Assembly (NCBI RefSeq): GCF_019097845.1
Contig: NZ_JAHRGM010000035.1
Location: forward strand, 1-64,000
DNA from: Sphingobium sp. AS12
GTDB lineage: Bacteria > Pseudomonadota > Alphaproteobacteria > Sphingomonadales > Sphingomonadaceae
Direction: 5' to 3'
Length of the DNA: 64,000 bases
A model generated the notes under the pieces. It had not been told where the DNA came from, made no database searches, and saw nothing but the letters and a program-made list of their open reading frames with translations. Of this stretch, positions 55,119 through 63,416 are shown one piece after another. A program made the position numbers and the translations under genes. Positions within the stretch are counted from its first letter, which is position 1. Each line of letters opens with the position of its first letter.

Positions 55119-55144
55119 CATTTGGACAGGCGCTAGTCCAAATG
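55119..55144. promoter_or_regulatory. Late-operon palindrome, copy B (before J)
   Basis: Identical to copy A over 26 bp, with arms CATTTGGAC and GTCCAAATG and loop AGGCGCTA. It begins 3 bases after the S stop and ends 43 bases before the J start codon. TGGCCGCC precedes the J ATG directly; a related TGGTCCGCC precedes V and P. Confidence 0.8.
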
Positions 55145-55146
55145 CG

Positions 55147-55818
55147 TCAGGCTTCCGCCATATGGCTATAGAGCAAATCGAGCAGCCTTTCCCGATCCGC
55201 CGCTGTCGCGCCAAGCAGTTCGCGCTGGGGATAATCCACCGGCTTGGCGCGGATCGAAGGTCGATCGCGCAGGCCGCGTTGATGGACATTCGCGATGGCT
55301 GACACCTTGCCGCTGAATCCGACCCACAGGCTTTGATCGTCCGCGCCGGTCCTGAGAAATCGCGCTGAGGACAGGCGGCGGAACATGGCGCGCCGACGGA
55401 TGCCGCCCCGGCGGCGCAGCTTGCCACCGCTACGGTTGGCGTGTTCGGGTGGGACAGGCAGCCATTTGACGATCTTGGAAAATTCGAAGGTGCGGATGGC
55501 GCCTGCGTCGATGTCGAAGCCGGTCATCTTCTGGCCCGCCCCCCAAGTGAAGCTTTTCATGATGACCCGGCGCGGTTCCCCACTGCCGCCAGAGGGGTAG
55601 AGGAAACAGGCCGCGCCGCGTCCTGAGATGGGCGGTTCCTTCTTCTTGCGCGGCGCAAAAGCGCTGCCATCGGGCGCGTGTTGGCCCGCGATTCGTTCGC
55701 GCTGGCCAGCGCCCAGATCGCGCGCCATGCGGCGCATCAGGGTGCGCCGCTGGCCCGATGACAGGCCGCGCAGTAGAGCTCCTGCAATGCGTTCGATTTC
55801 GGCGAGTTCGTCCGTCAT
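55147..55818 (-). CDS. S: Phage virion morphogenesis protein S
   Basis: 223 residues. P2 gpS family: RRTLMRRMARDLGAGQRERI and PDGSAFAPRKKK at the start; the middle, with GGKLRRRGGIRRRAMFRRLS, is strongly basic. Tail completion. Last gene of the O to S unit. Confidence 0.85.
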   Translation of the reverse strand: MTDELAEIERIAGALLRGLSSGQRRTLMRRMARDLGAGQRERIAGQHAPDGSAFAPRKKKEPPISGRGAACFLYPSGGSGEPRRVIMKSFTWGAGQKMTGFDIDAGAIRTFEFSKIVKWLPVPPEHANRSGGKLRRRGGIRRRAMFRRLSSARFLRTGADDQSLWVGFSGKVSAIANVHQRGLRDRPSIRAKPVDYPQRELLGATAADRERLLDLLYSHMAEA

Positions 55819-55822
55819 GGCA

Positions 55823-56341
55823 TCAGGCGTCCGGGGGAATCGCCGGGGTCAGCACGGCGTCGGGGTCGGACGATTCCAGCAGCAGTTCGACATTGCCGAA
55901 GCCCTGCCGGAAATTGGCCGTCACGCCATCGAACGCGTGACCATAGTCCGGTTCGGGCGGATGGACGATATTCCAGCCCTTGCCGTCCGCCGACATGGTG
56001 ACCAGTACGGCTTCGGTAAGGTCGATCGACAGTTCGATGTCATAAGCCTGACTGTCGAGCAACTCGGAACGGAAGGCGAAAGGCGCGCTGTCGTTGCGGG
56101 CGAGCAGCTGCGGCTGTTCCTTTTCGATCCACGCCAGCACCGGCACGATCAGATGATCGGGATCCCCGGCATAATCGGTCAGCAGCACCTTCAGGCTGTA
56201 GCTATAGGCGAAGGACAGGGTGGCGGATCGGCGCGCATTGATGCCGCCTTCCTCAAAGAAAATCTGCAGGCGATCGGGATGGGTTTTCAGATCGGGCAGG
56301 CAGGCGGTCAGCCAGCGCCGCAGACTATCGCCCTTGCGCAT
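55823..56341 (-). CDS. R: Tail completion protein R
   Basis: 172 residues. P2 gpR family: MRKGDSLRRWLTACLPDLKT and YSYSLKVLLTDYAGDPDHLI. Follows the lysis genes as in P2. It overlaps the Rz1-like gene end by 17 bases. Confidence 0.88.
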   Translation of the reverse strand: MRKGDSLRRWLTACLPDLKTHPDRLQIFFEEGGINARRSATLSFAYSYSLKVLLTDYAGDPDHLIVPVLAWIEKEQPQLLARNDSAPFAFRSELLDSQAYDIELSIDLTEAVLVTMSADGKGWNIVHPPEPDYGHAFDGVTANFRQGFGNVELLLESSDPDAVLTPAIPPDA

Positions 56342-56633
56342 TGGGTTGCCCCTTGTCCTGGGCGATCCGCACCTGCCGCTGCAATTCGATCAGCGTCATG
56401 CGGATCTGGCCCGCCACATCATAGAGGTCGGCCAAACTGCCATGGCACTGCGCGCCGGTCATCTCGCCGGTGTCAGTCCTCTGGACCCTGGGCAACGGGG
56501 CGGGTGTCGCCAGCAATCCCCCAGATATCGTCACTGTTGGCCGTGGCGGCGGCGCGGTCGAGCAGGCCGACGCCATCGCGATCAACGCACAGATTGCGAT
56601 AGACCGGACGCTCAACCACTTTCGTGCTTTCAT
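56325..56633 (-). CDS. Rz1-like outer-membrane spanin (o-spanin)
   Basis: 102 residues from ATG 56633. A lipoprotein signal ends at AMASAC, followed by APPPRPTVT: short, proline-rich and lipidated, as in Rz1. It overlaps the Rz-like gene in another frame, the classic spanin arrangement. The C-terminal half (RMTLIELQRQVRIAQDKGQP) is longer than in Rz1 of lambda. Confidence 0.8.
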   Translation of the reverse strand: MKARKWLSVRSIAICALIAMASACSTAPPPRPTVTISGGLLATPAPLPRVQRTDTGEMTGAQCHGSLADLYDVAGQIRMTLIELQRQVRIAQDKGQPNAQGR

Positions 56634-56868
56634 GGTGGATTTCCCTGACATTCTGCTGTCGGGCATATTCCGAAATCTGGAAACGTTCGTCGGATGCATC
56701 GATCTGTCCTTGGAGTTTTTGCCGTTCGACTTCGCGGGCATCGTCAGCGCGCTTTTGCGCCGCCTGTTCGCGCCCGACGCCGATGTCGATGCCGAACAGG
56801 AAGCCACCCGTGCCGGACGCACAGGCCACCAGCGCGGCGGCCATGATGAGGTGCGCGCGGCCGATCAT
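56473..56868 (-). CDS. Rz-like inner-membrane spanin (i-spanin)
   Basis: 131 residues. One N-terminal membrane helix (LIMAAALVACASGTGGFLFG) then a charged coiled coil (REQAAQKRADDAREVERQKL). With the overlapping Rz1-like lipoprotein it would span the periplasm and disrupt the outer membrane at lysis. Overlaps the endolysin stop (ATGA). Confidence 0.78.
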   Translation of the reverse strand: MIGRAHLIMAAALVACASGTGGFLFGIDIGVGREQAAQKRADDAREVERQKLQGQIDASDERFQISEYARQQNVREIHHESTKVVERPVYRNLCVDRDGVGLLDRAAATANSDDIWGIAGDTRPVAQGPED

Positions 56869-57317
56869 GGCAACAGACCCTTGAAATAGGTGCGCCGCGA
56901 ATAGGTCAGCACATCCTTGCGCAGGCGGCCGTCGCGATAGCTGACATGGATCCAGCCACTATTGGGCTGGCCGCGCACATAATTTTCTAGGATCAACTGG
57001 TCGAACGGCAGTCGGTCGCGGATGAACGTGGCGACGGTCACATTGTCGATGCCCGCAATTTCGAAGTCGGTCGCTTCGCCCTGGGCGTGCTGGCTGGTGA
57101 CGCTGGATCCGACAGCCAGGCACAATTTGGGCGACCGGAAACCCGACGACAGCGCGATCGGCTTGCCGAAATGGGCGCGCAGCGGCTCCAGCACCTTGGT
57201 GCACAGCAGCTTCATAGCGGCGATCTGCGCGCCATTGGGCGTGTTATCGATGCGGTGGGCCAGCGCAGTGGCCGATGCAGTAAATTCGGCCAGGGTGAAG
57301 TTAGGGGACAGCTTCAT
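56865..57317 (-). CDS. Endolysin, M15-type peptidase
   Basis: 150 residues. Peptidase_M15_3 pattern: LSSGFRSPKLCLAVGSSVTS, then QHAQGEATDFEI with the zinc H and D ligands, and GWIHVSY with the last histidine. Cuts peptidoglycan peptides. No signal peptide, so export needs the adjacent holin. Confidence 0.88.
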   Translation of the reverse strand: MKLSPNFTLAEFTASATALAHRIDNTPNGAQIAAMKLLCTKVLEPLRAHFGKPIALSSGFRSPKLCLAVGSSVTSQHAQGEATDFEIAGIDNVTVATFIRDRLPFDQLILENYVRGQPNSGWIHVSYRDGRLRKDVLTYSRRTYFKGLLP

Positions 57318-57321
57318 GGCG

Positions 57322-57654
57322 TCAGTCCTTTTTGGGCAGGAAGCGATCGGCGATGCGGCCCGGCACGCTGGTCAGCGTTTCGATCGCGGCCTTGGCGATG
57401 CGGGGGGTGGCGTCGAAGGCAAGAAGCGCGACGGCAAAAGCGATCGACTGCGCAGCGAAGTGGCTCCATCCCGTCACGGCGATGACAGCGATGGTCGCGT
57501 AATAACTGACGGTCGAACCCACGACCCATTGCAGGAAGCGTTGGCGAAAGGGCAGCGCAGGCTTCCATGCTTGCGCGACGGCCGAGCCGATCAGCGATGG
57601 GGTGAGCGATCCGATCAGATCTCCGGCGGTGTCGAGGAAGGGGCGCAGGTCCAA
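57322..57654 (-). CDS. Holin
   Basis: 110 residues. Two or three hydrophobic segments (WVVGSTVSYYATIAVIAVTG and SIAFAVALLAFDATPRIAKA), charged C-terminal tail RIADRFLPKKD. Position directly before the endolysin fits a holin. Assigned by topology and context. Confidence 0.75.
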   Translation of the reverse strand: MDLRPFLDTAGDLIGSLTPSLIGSAVAQAWKPALPFRQRFLQWVVGSTVSYYATIAVIAVTGWSHFAAQSIAFAVALLAFDATPRIAKAAIETLTSVPGRIADRFLPKKD

Positions 57655-57658
57655 GGGA

Positions 57659-57883
57659 TCAACTCCAAAGCTGGATCAGGGGGCGGGTCGGCGTGGTTTG
57701 TGGGGCGGCGATCGTCGGCACATTGACGACGGTGCCGAGCGGCAGGATTGCGCCCAGGTCGGCAAGGCCAGGATTGGCATCCATGACGCGGGTCAGATGT
57801 TCCGGGCCAAGGCCGAGGTCGCGCCAGAGCATCAGGTCCAGCTTGTCGCCAGACTTTGCCGTCAATGTGCTGACGGCGGCCAT
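57659..57883 (-). CDS. X: Tail protein X (LysM-like)
   Basis: 74 residues. P2 gpX family: LDLMLWRDLGLGPEHLTRVM and DANPGLADLGAILPLGTVVN. Start overlaps the L stop by one base. Confidence 0.9.
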   Translation of the reverse strand: MAAVSTLTAKSGDKLDLMLWRDLGLGPEHLTRVMDANPGLADLGAILPLGTVVNVPTIAAPQTTPTRPLIQLWS

Positions 57884-58365
57884 CAGATGAGGTCCACCGT
57901 CGTGCGCGTCTTGCCCAGCATGTCGCGCACGGCATGCATGGCATCGCGGCGCAGTTCGCCGATAGTCGGCGTGGTTTCATCCGCGCGATTGTCGCCTGCG
58001 CCGGTCGTATCGAAATCAGGCATGCGCGCGATCAGTTCGGCCTTGGCATAGAGGGCGACAGCGCGTTCGTAGCGGATCAGCTGCACGCTGCGCCCGTCCA
58101 GCTGGGTCGCGGGGACAGCGGCCAGCGATGCATGGCCAGCGGCGATCTGCGCGGCGGCATAGGCGCGCATGTCGATTTCGATCGCCATGATCGCGCCAAG
58201 AATGGCAGCCCGCAGGCGACCGGGCGTGATCGTGTTGGTGATACGCGCGGCATCGCGGATCCCTGCCGGATCGACGTCGGGAAAAAAGCCGTCATTGATG
58301 ACAGGCGGTTCCTGTGCGGGCGGCGCATCGACGTCTGCGGCGGGTGGGATGGTGACGAAGGACAT
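57883..58365 (-). CDS. L: Head completion protein L
   Basis: 160 residues from ATG 58365. P2 gpL family: VINDGFFPDVDPAGIRDAAR and YERAVALYAKAELIARMPDF. Head-tail connector. Start shares one base with the stop of a small upstream gene (TGATG). Confidence 0.88.
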   Translation of the reverse strand: MSFVTIPPAADVDAPPAQEPPVINDGFFPDVDPAGIRDAARITNTITPGRLRAAILGAIMAIEIDMRAYAAAQIAAGHASLAAVPATQLDGRSVQLIRYERAVALYAKAELIARMPDFDTTGAGDNRADETTPTIGELRRDAMHAVRDMLGKTRTTVDLI

Positions 58366-58448
58366 CACGCCATCACCGTGCGCGCCGCATATTCCATGCA
58401 CAGGCACAGCGTGCCGATCAGGAAAAACAGAGCGAAGGCGTAACGCAA
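58365..58448 (-). CDS. Very small membrane protein (27 aa)
   Basis: 27 residues from a TTG at 58448, with AAAGGA seven bases before it. RYAFALFFLIGTLCLCMEYA is one hydrophobic helix. The stop is coupled to L (TGATG). Could be a late small membrane protein; it could also be fortuitous. Confidence 0.5.
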   Translation of the reverse strand: MRYAFALFFLIGTLCLCMEYAARTVMA

Positions 58449-58567
58449 GTCAGGATCCTTTCGGGGCGGCCCGGCTACAGGGGTGGGGATCGGGTCAGCG
58501 GCGGCCCTGTGGATCCGAGGATCCTCCCGCCCTGCGCGATCCGCCCCTGAGCGCCGGGGGCAGCTTG

Positions 58568-59377
58568 TCAGGCGGCGGTATCGCCGCCCTGTTCGGGTGC
58601 GGGGACGGCAGCGGTGATGGCCGTCAGCATCTTGTCGGCCCGCTTGATCTTGTCCTTCACGCCGATGCGGTCATGCAAACGCTGGGCTTCGCGCAGGGCT
58701 GACAGCGCGGAGGTGAGTTCGGTGCGGGCCTTGTCGGCTTCCATGTCCTGCGCGGCGGCCACCAGTTCGACACCGATCGCCTTGAGCAGCTTGGCGCGGA
58801 CCTGATCGTGGATATCGTCCGCGAAGGTCAGATCCTGCACGCGGTCGAGGATTTCGAGCGGGAATCGCTGATCGCCATTCTGCGCCCGGATCGCCTGATC
58901 CGCGATTTCCTCGACAATGAGGGTGGCGGCGTCCCGCTCATAGCGTTTGGGCAGGGCCACCCGGTGGCGCAGCACGAATTCTGCCAGGGTAAGAGCATAG
59001 CCATAGTCGCCGATGTCGATCGCCCAGACCATGATGGTGGGCAGAACATCGGCGGCGATGCCTGTGCCAACGCCATTGTCGGCCGCGATGATCCCAGCGG
59101 TCCAATCTCGATATTGCAGGATCATTTCGCGCTTCTTTGCGATCTTGTTATCGATCGAGCGCGTTTCCTTGAGCGCCCGCAGGTCATGCGTCAGGCGCAG
59201 GCCGATTTGCGCGGCTGCGCGGTCGGCGGGGGAATTGGCCGGGGTTGAACTGGTCGCCCCTGCCGCCGGGAGAGGCGCGGCGGCAGGGGCGTGCGCCGCC
59301 CCACCAGCAGGTGCAGCGGCTGCGCTGACAGTCTGGGCAGCCAAGATGCGTTCACGATGACGACGAGCGATGCTCAT
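58568..59377 (-). CDS. M: Terminase small subunit M
   Basis: 269 residues. P2 gpM family: MSIARRHRERILAAQ, an alanine/proline linker, then KKREMILQYRDWTAGIIAAD and LPTIMVWAIDIGDYGYALTL. DNA recognition for packaging. Confidence 0.92.
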   Translation of the reverse strand: MSIARRHRERILAAQTVSAAAAPAGGAAHAPAAAPLPAAGATSSTPANSPADRAAAQIGLRLTHDLRALKETRSIDNKIAKKREMILQYRDWTAGIIAADNGVGTGIAADVLPTIMVWAIDIGDYGYALTLAEFVLRHRVALPKRYERDAATLIVEEIADQAIRAQNGDQRFPLEILDRVQDLTFADDIHDQVRAKLLKAIGVELVAAAQDMEADKARTELTSALSALREAQRLHDRIGVKDKIKRADKMLTAITAAVPAPEQGGDTAA

Positions 59378-59428
59378 GCGCGTGTCCTGTTATGGTGGGG
59401 CGGTTTGGGGAGCGACGGGCAGCGGCGA

Positions 59429-60520
59429 TCAGGCCGGTTTCTTGCCCATCTTGATGTTCTTCACGAGCGCGCAGCGGCCATAATCCTCGACCACATAATC
59501 CTCATTGACCGATTCATAGTTGGCGATGCGATCAAGCTTCGGCTCATCCAGCAGCTGGCGACGGCGCGTTTCTTCCTGCCAATAGATCGACAGGTTATCG
59601 AGACTGGTGATGAGGATCGCGTCTTCGGGGAAGAAGGGCACGATTATCGCGCGCTTGCCTGCCATCTGCTTGGGCAGGGTCAGAATGCGATGCGCCGCCT
59701 CATTTTCGGTGGCGGTATTGCTGGCGCCCTGCAGGAGGTTCAGATATTTGTCCTTCACCAGCGACCACCCGACGATAACGACCAAATCGGTGTCGCTGCG
59801 ATGCCAAGGATCGAGCAGATCGAGCGCATCGAACGCCAGCGCGTCGAGGTTGGCATAGTCGGCTTCGGCGGTATCGGCATTGCTGCCTTCACCGTCGACC
59901 ACTTCGACCTCGCTCGCCACATAGATGGCCTTATCCACGCCATCGGTCAGCGCGCCATCGTCCAGTACCCGGTCGGGCGCGCGATCTTCGATCTTGAACA
60001 GCCAGCCTTCGTTGACGTCCTGCAACAGCGGGTTGTTGGCGACGTTGGTGGTCGCGGCGGCCGAGGTGCCGTTGAAGCCGATCATGATGCGGTCGCGGCC
60101 CTGCTGTTTCAGGATCACGTCGCGCAGCAAGGTCTGGAATTCAGGACGATGACGCCATGCGTCCAGCTTCGCATAGCGGATCGAATGGTCGAAATTGGTC
60201 TGCTTGCAGAAATAACCGCCCTCGTCGGTGGTGTCGGTCGGGTCGGCCGCATTGCGTTCCGTGCCATTGGCGGTGTTGGTACGGCTCGCGATCGGGCGCG
60301 TGACCGTTACGCCGACCTTGTCGCCGGACTGCTGGACAACGGGAACGATGTTGATCTGCTGCAGAAACTCGCTGGTTTCCTTGATTTTTTCTTCCAGCTT
60401 TTGTTCGACATTAGGTGCGACCGCAAATTTGGTCGTTTTTACGTCATCGACGGAGAGGCTGTTGAGCAGCGCGATCTGGCTGACATAACCGGCGAAGGCG
60501 ATACGGGTATCACGGTGCAT
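59429..60520 (-). CDS. N: Major capsid protein N
   Basis: 363 residues. P2 gpN family: MHRDTRIAFAGYVSQIALLN and MIGFNGTSAAATTNVANNPL, NEGWLFKIEDRAPDRVLDDG. Forms the icosahedral shell. Confidence 0.94.
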   Translation of the reverse strand: MHRDTRIAFAGYVSQIALLNSLSVDDVKTTKFAVAPNVEQKLEEKIKETSEFLQQINIVPVVQQSGDKVGVTVTRPIASRTNTANGTERNAADPTDTTDEGGYFCKQTNFDHSIRYAKLDAWRHRPEFQTLLRDVILKQQGRDRIMIGFNGTSAAATTNVANNPLLQDVNEGWLFKIEDRAPDRVLDDGALTDGVDKAIYVASEVEVVDGEGSNADTAEADYANLDALAFDALDLLDPWHRSDTDLVVIVGWSLVKDKYLNLLQGASNTATENEAAHRILTLPKQMAGKRAIIVPFFPEDAILITSLDNLSIYWQEETRRRQLLDEPKLDRIANYESVNEDYVVEDYGRCALVKNIKMGKKPA

Positions 60521-60583
60521 GGGTGACTCCTGGGGGCGTTTCTGGCGGGCGCGGGATAGGTAGTGGCGGGACGACGGCGGGGA

Positions 60584-61399
60584 TCAGCAGTCGGTGACGA
60601 CAGCCGCATTGCCGCCGGTCGCGGGGCTGCGCTTGAAGGATTTGGGCTGGCGCTGTTCCTCGCCCTGCAACTGCGTTTCCAGCTTGTCGAAGCGGCTGTT
60701 GAGCGATGCGACCGCATCGTTGGCGGGCTTCACGGCGGCGGCGATCTGATCGCCCAGGACACTGGCGAACTTGGCCATGTCGAAGCTGTTGTCATTAGCC
60801 GGTGCGGGCGGCGTGGCCGGTTCTTCCTTGGGCTTTTCCTTGGTGAAAAAGGCCGCCAGCCCGCTCATGATGCCGGTCTTGACGCCTTCGGCTATCGTGG
60901 TGCTGTCGGTCGCCGGTTCCAGTTCGATCGCGGTTTCGTGGGCCGTCGAAAAGACGTTGCTGCGCGACTGGGCCGCGAATTTCAGGGCTTCGGTGCCGAG
61001 CGATGCCGGGCTGTCGGTGACGGCCAGGCCAACCAGATAGGCTTCGCCTTCGCCCGCGAAATCAGGGTGGATTTCCATGCTGGTGAACAGCTTCTGCCCC
61101 GCTTTGTTGATGGTCAGCAGCTGGTCGTTGGCCTCGATTTCCGCATAGAGGGCGAGCAGCGTCTTGCTTTCGCCAGCGATCAGGAGGGTGACATCTTCCG
61201 TCTTGAGCGACAGGACAGACCCATAGGCATTGAACGGCTTGTCGGGGCTGTAGCCCGCAATATGCTCGCAGTTGATGCGCGCCGTATAGGTCGCCGGGTC
61301 GTAATTGGCGGCCATCTGGCTCAACCATTCGCGCTGGATCACGCGGCCATCGACTGTAGCGCCTTCGACGCCGACGCGGAAAAACTTGCTCTTGGCCAT
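60584..61399 (-). CDS. O: Capsid scaffolding protein and protease O
   Basis: 271 residues. P2 gpO family: FRVGVEGATVDGRVIQREWL and YDPATYTARINCEHIAGYSP (probable catalytic histidine), then AVTDSPASLGTEALKFA (probable serine). C-terminal scaffold helix. Ribosome site AAGGGAAC precedes the start. Divergent from P. Confidence 0.92.
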   Translation of the reverse strand: MAKSKFFRVGVEGATVDGRVIQREWLSQMAANYDPATYTARINCEHIAGYSPDKPFNAYGSVLSLKTEDVTLLIAGESKTLLALYAEIEANDQLLTINKAGQKLFTSMEIHPDFAGEGEAYLVGLAVTDSPASLGTEALKFAAQSRSNVFSTAHETAIELEPATDSTTIAEGVKTGIMSGLAAFFTKEKPKEEPATPPAPANDNSFDMAKFASVLGDQIAAAVKPANDAVASLNSRFDKLETQLQGEEQRQPKSFKRSPATGGNAAVVTDC

Positions 61400-61491
61400 G
61401 ATCGGTCCGGTTCCCTTGATTGCACGAAAGCGCGGCTAGGCGTTTGACCTGCGCAGAAAGGGACCGGTGGAGGCCTCTTCTCAAGGGGAGG

Positions 61492-61517
61492 CATTTGGAC
61501 AGGCGCTAGTCCAAATG
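61492..61517. promoter_or_regulatory. Late-operon palindrome, copy C (between O and P)
   Basis: Third identical copy of the 26-bp palindrome. It lies in the divergent gap between O (minus) and P (plus): 45 bases before the P ATG and 92 bases before the O ATG. It is symmetrical, so it could serve both promoters. Confidence 0.8.
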
Positions 61518-61562
61518 GATGGCGGTGATTAGCGCTTGATCCGCGCGGCATGGTCCGCCGCG

Positions 61563-63416
61563 ATGACCCAGCATTCCACCCAGCCCGGCGCGCCGTCTGT
61601 CTTGTGGCAGTTCGATCCGCGCCGCCATGCGCGCAGCCTCTACTGGCGAGGCTGGGGCGTGACGCAGATCGCGGACGAATTTGCGCTGCATGGTGTCGTC
61701 AACGACAAGGGCGGACCGTTCCCGCGCGCGACGATCGAAAGCTGGCGGCAACGCGACAGGTGGGATGAAGCCCCCTCGATCCGCAAGATCGAGGATGGCC
61801 TTGAGATCCGGCTGCTCACCCTGATTGCTAAGGAAAAGAAGACCGGCGCGGACTATGTCGAGATGGACGCGCTATCGCGCCAGGTCGAAAGTCTGGCCAA
61901 GGTTCGCCGCTATTCCGAGCCGGGCGGCCATGCGGGCGATCTGAACGACAAGGTCGCCAATCGTAACGCCGGGCCGCGCAAGAAGGCGAAGAAGAACCAT
62001 TTCACTGCCGATCAAGCGGCCGAACTCAAGCGCATCTTCCTCGACGGTTTGTATGATTATCAGCATCGCTGGTGGCAGGCCAAGGATCAGCGCACCCGCA
62101 TGATCCTTAAGTCGCGCCAGATCGGCGCGACCTATTATTTTGCCTTCGAAGCGCTGATCGACGCGATCGAGACAGGGCGCAATCAGATATTCCTGTCCGC
62201 GTCCAAGGCGCAGGCCCACCAGTTCCGGTCTTATATTGTCAGCTTCGCCAAGCTGGTCGGGGTGGCGCTGACCGGCGATCCTATGCTGATTACATCGGAT
62301 CTGCGCCCTGAAGAGGAAGCGGCGGCCGAACTGCATTTCCTGGGCACGAATTTCCGCACCGCGCAGGGGCGGCACGGCAATTTCTATTTCGATGAGTTCT
62401 TCTGGGTCCATTCGTTCGAGGAATTGAACAAGGTCGCGTCGGGCATGGCGACGCACAAGAAGTGGCGCAAAACCTACTTCTCCACGCCATCGACCATTGC
62501 CCATCCGGCCTATCCCTATTGGACCGGCGAGCGGCGCAACCGTCGCCGCAAGAAGGAAGACCAGATCAAAATCGACGTCAGCCATGCGGCGCTGGCGATC
62601 GGCATGGTCGGGCCTGATCGGGTCTGGCGCAACATCGTTAATGTGCGCGATGCTGAGGCGGGCGGGTGCGACCTGTTCGACATCGCCGAACTCGAAGAAG
62701 AGTACGCCCCCGACGAATTCGCCAATCTGTTCATGTGCGATTTTGTCGATGACAGCATGTCGGCCTTCAAGTTCAACGACATGATCGCCTGCGGGCGCGA
62801 TAGCCTGGTCGAATGGACAGATTTCGATCCCGAAGCCGAGCGGCCCTATGGCTATCGGTCGGTCTGGGCAGGCTATGATCCGCAGTCGAGCGAAACCGGC
62901 GACAATGCCGCGCTGGTCATCTGCGCGCCGCCTTTGGAGATTGGCGGCGAGTTCCGGGTGCTGGAGCGCCACCAGCTGCGCGGCCTCGATTTTGAACAAC
63001 AGGCGGAATTCATCAAGGCCGTCCTGAGCCGGTACAATTGCACCTATCTGGGCATCGACGCGCAGGGCGTCGGGGCCGGTGTCTATCAGCTGCTCGCCAA
63101 GGTGGGCGCGATGCCGGGCTGCACCGTCGCGAAGATCGAATATTCGCTGGAGGTGAAGGCACAGATGATCATGAAGGCGCAGAATATCATCCGGCGCGGT
63201 CGCCTTCAGATCGACCTTGGCATGCTCGACATCGTGTCGGCCTTCGTTTCGATCAAGAAAACGCTGACCACCACCGGGCGCAACGTCACCTTCAAGGCAG
63301 GGCGCGGCGGCGAAGACGGCCATGCCGATCTAGCCTGGGCGACGATGCACATCCTGATGAATGAACCGCTCGACGGCAAGGAAAAGCCAAAGGGCCAAAT
63401 GGAGATTATGGAATGA
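61563..63416 (+). CDS. P: Terminase large subunit P (ATPase/nuclease)
   Basis: 617 residues from ATG 61563; the open frame reaches 61536 but contains no better start. Walker A is the P2-like LKSRQIGATYYF, Walker B FYFDEFFWV. A nuclease acidic residue is probably in WAGYDPQSSETGDNAALVI. Drives packaging. First of the plus-strand P-Q unit, preceded by palindrome C. Overlaps Q by ATGA. Confidence 0.94.
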   Translation: MTQHSTQPGAPSVLWQFDPRRHARSLYWRGWGVTQIADEFALHGVVNDKGGPFPRATIESWRQRDRWDEAPSIRKIEDGLEIRLLTLIAKEKKTGADYVEMDALSRQVESLAKVRRYSEPGGHAGDLNDKVANRNAGPRKKAKKNHFTADQAAELKRIFLDGLYDYQHRWWQAKDQRTRMILKSRQIGATYYFAFEALIDAIETGRNQIFLSASKAQAHQFRSYIVSFAKLVGVALTGDPMLITSDLRPEEEAAAELHFLGTNFRTAQGRHGNFYFDEFFWVHSFEELNKVASGMATHKKWRKTYFSTPSTIAHPAYPYWTGERRNRRRKKEDQIKIDVSHAALAIGMVGPDRVWRNIVNVRDAEAGGCDLFDIAELEEEYAPDEFANLFMCDFVDDSMSAFKFNDMIACGRDSLVEWTDFDPEAERPYGYRSVWAGYDPQSSETGDNAALVICAPPLEIGGEFRVLERHQLRGLDFEQQAEFIKAVLSRYNCTYLGIDAQGVGAGVYQLLAKVGAMPGCTVAKIEYSLEVKAQMIMKAQNIIRRGRLQIDLGMLDIVSAFVSIKKTLTTTGRNVTFKAGRGGEDGHADLAWATMHILMNEPLDGKEKPKGQMEIME

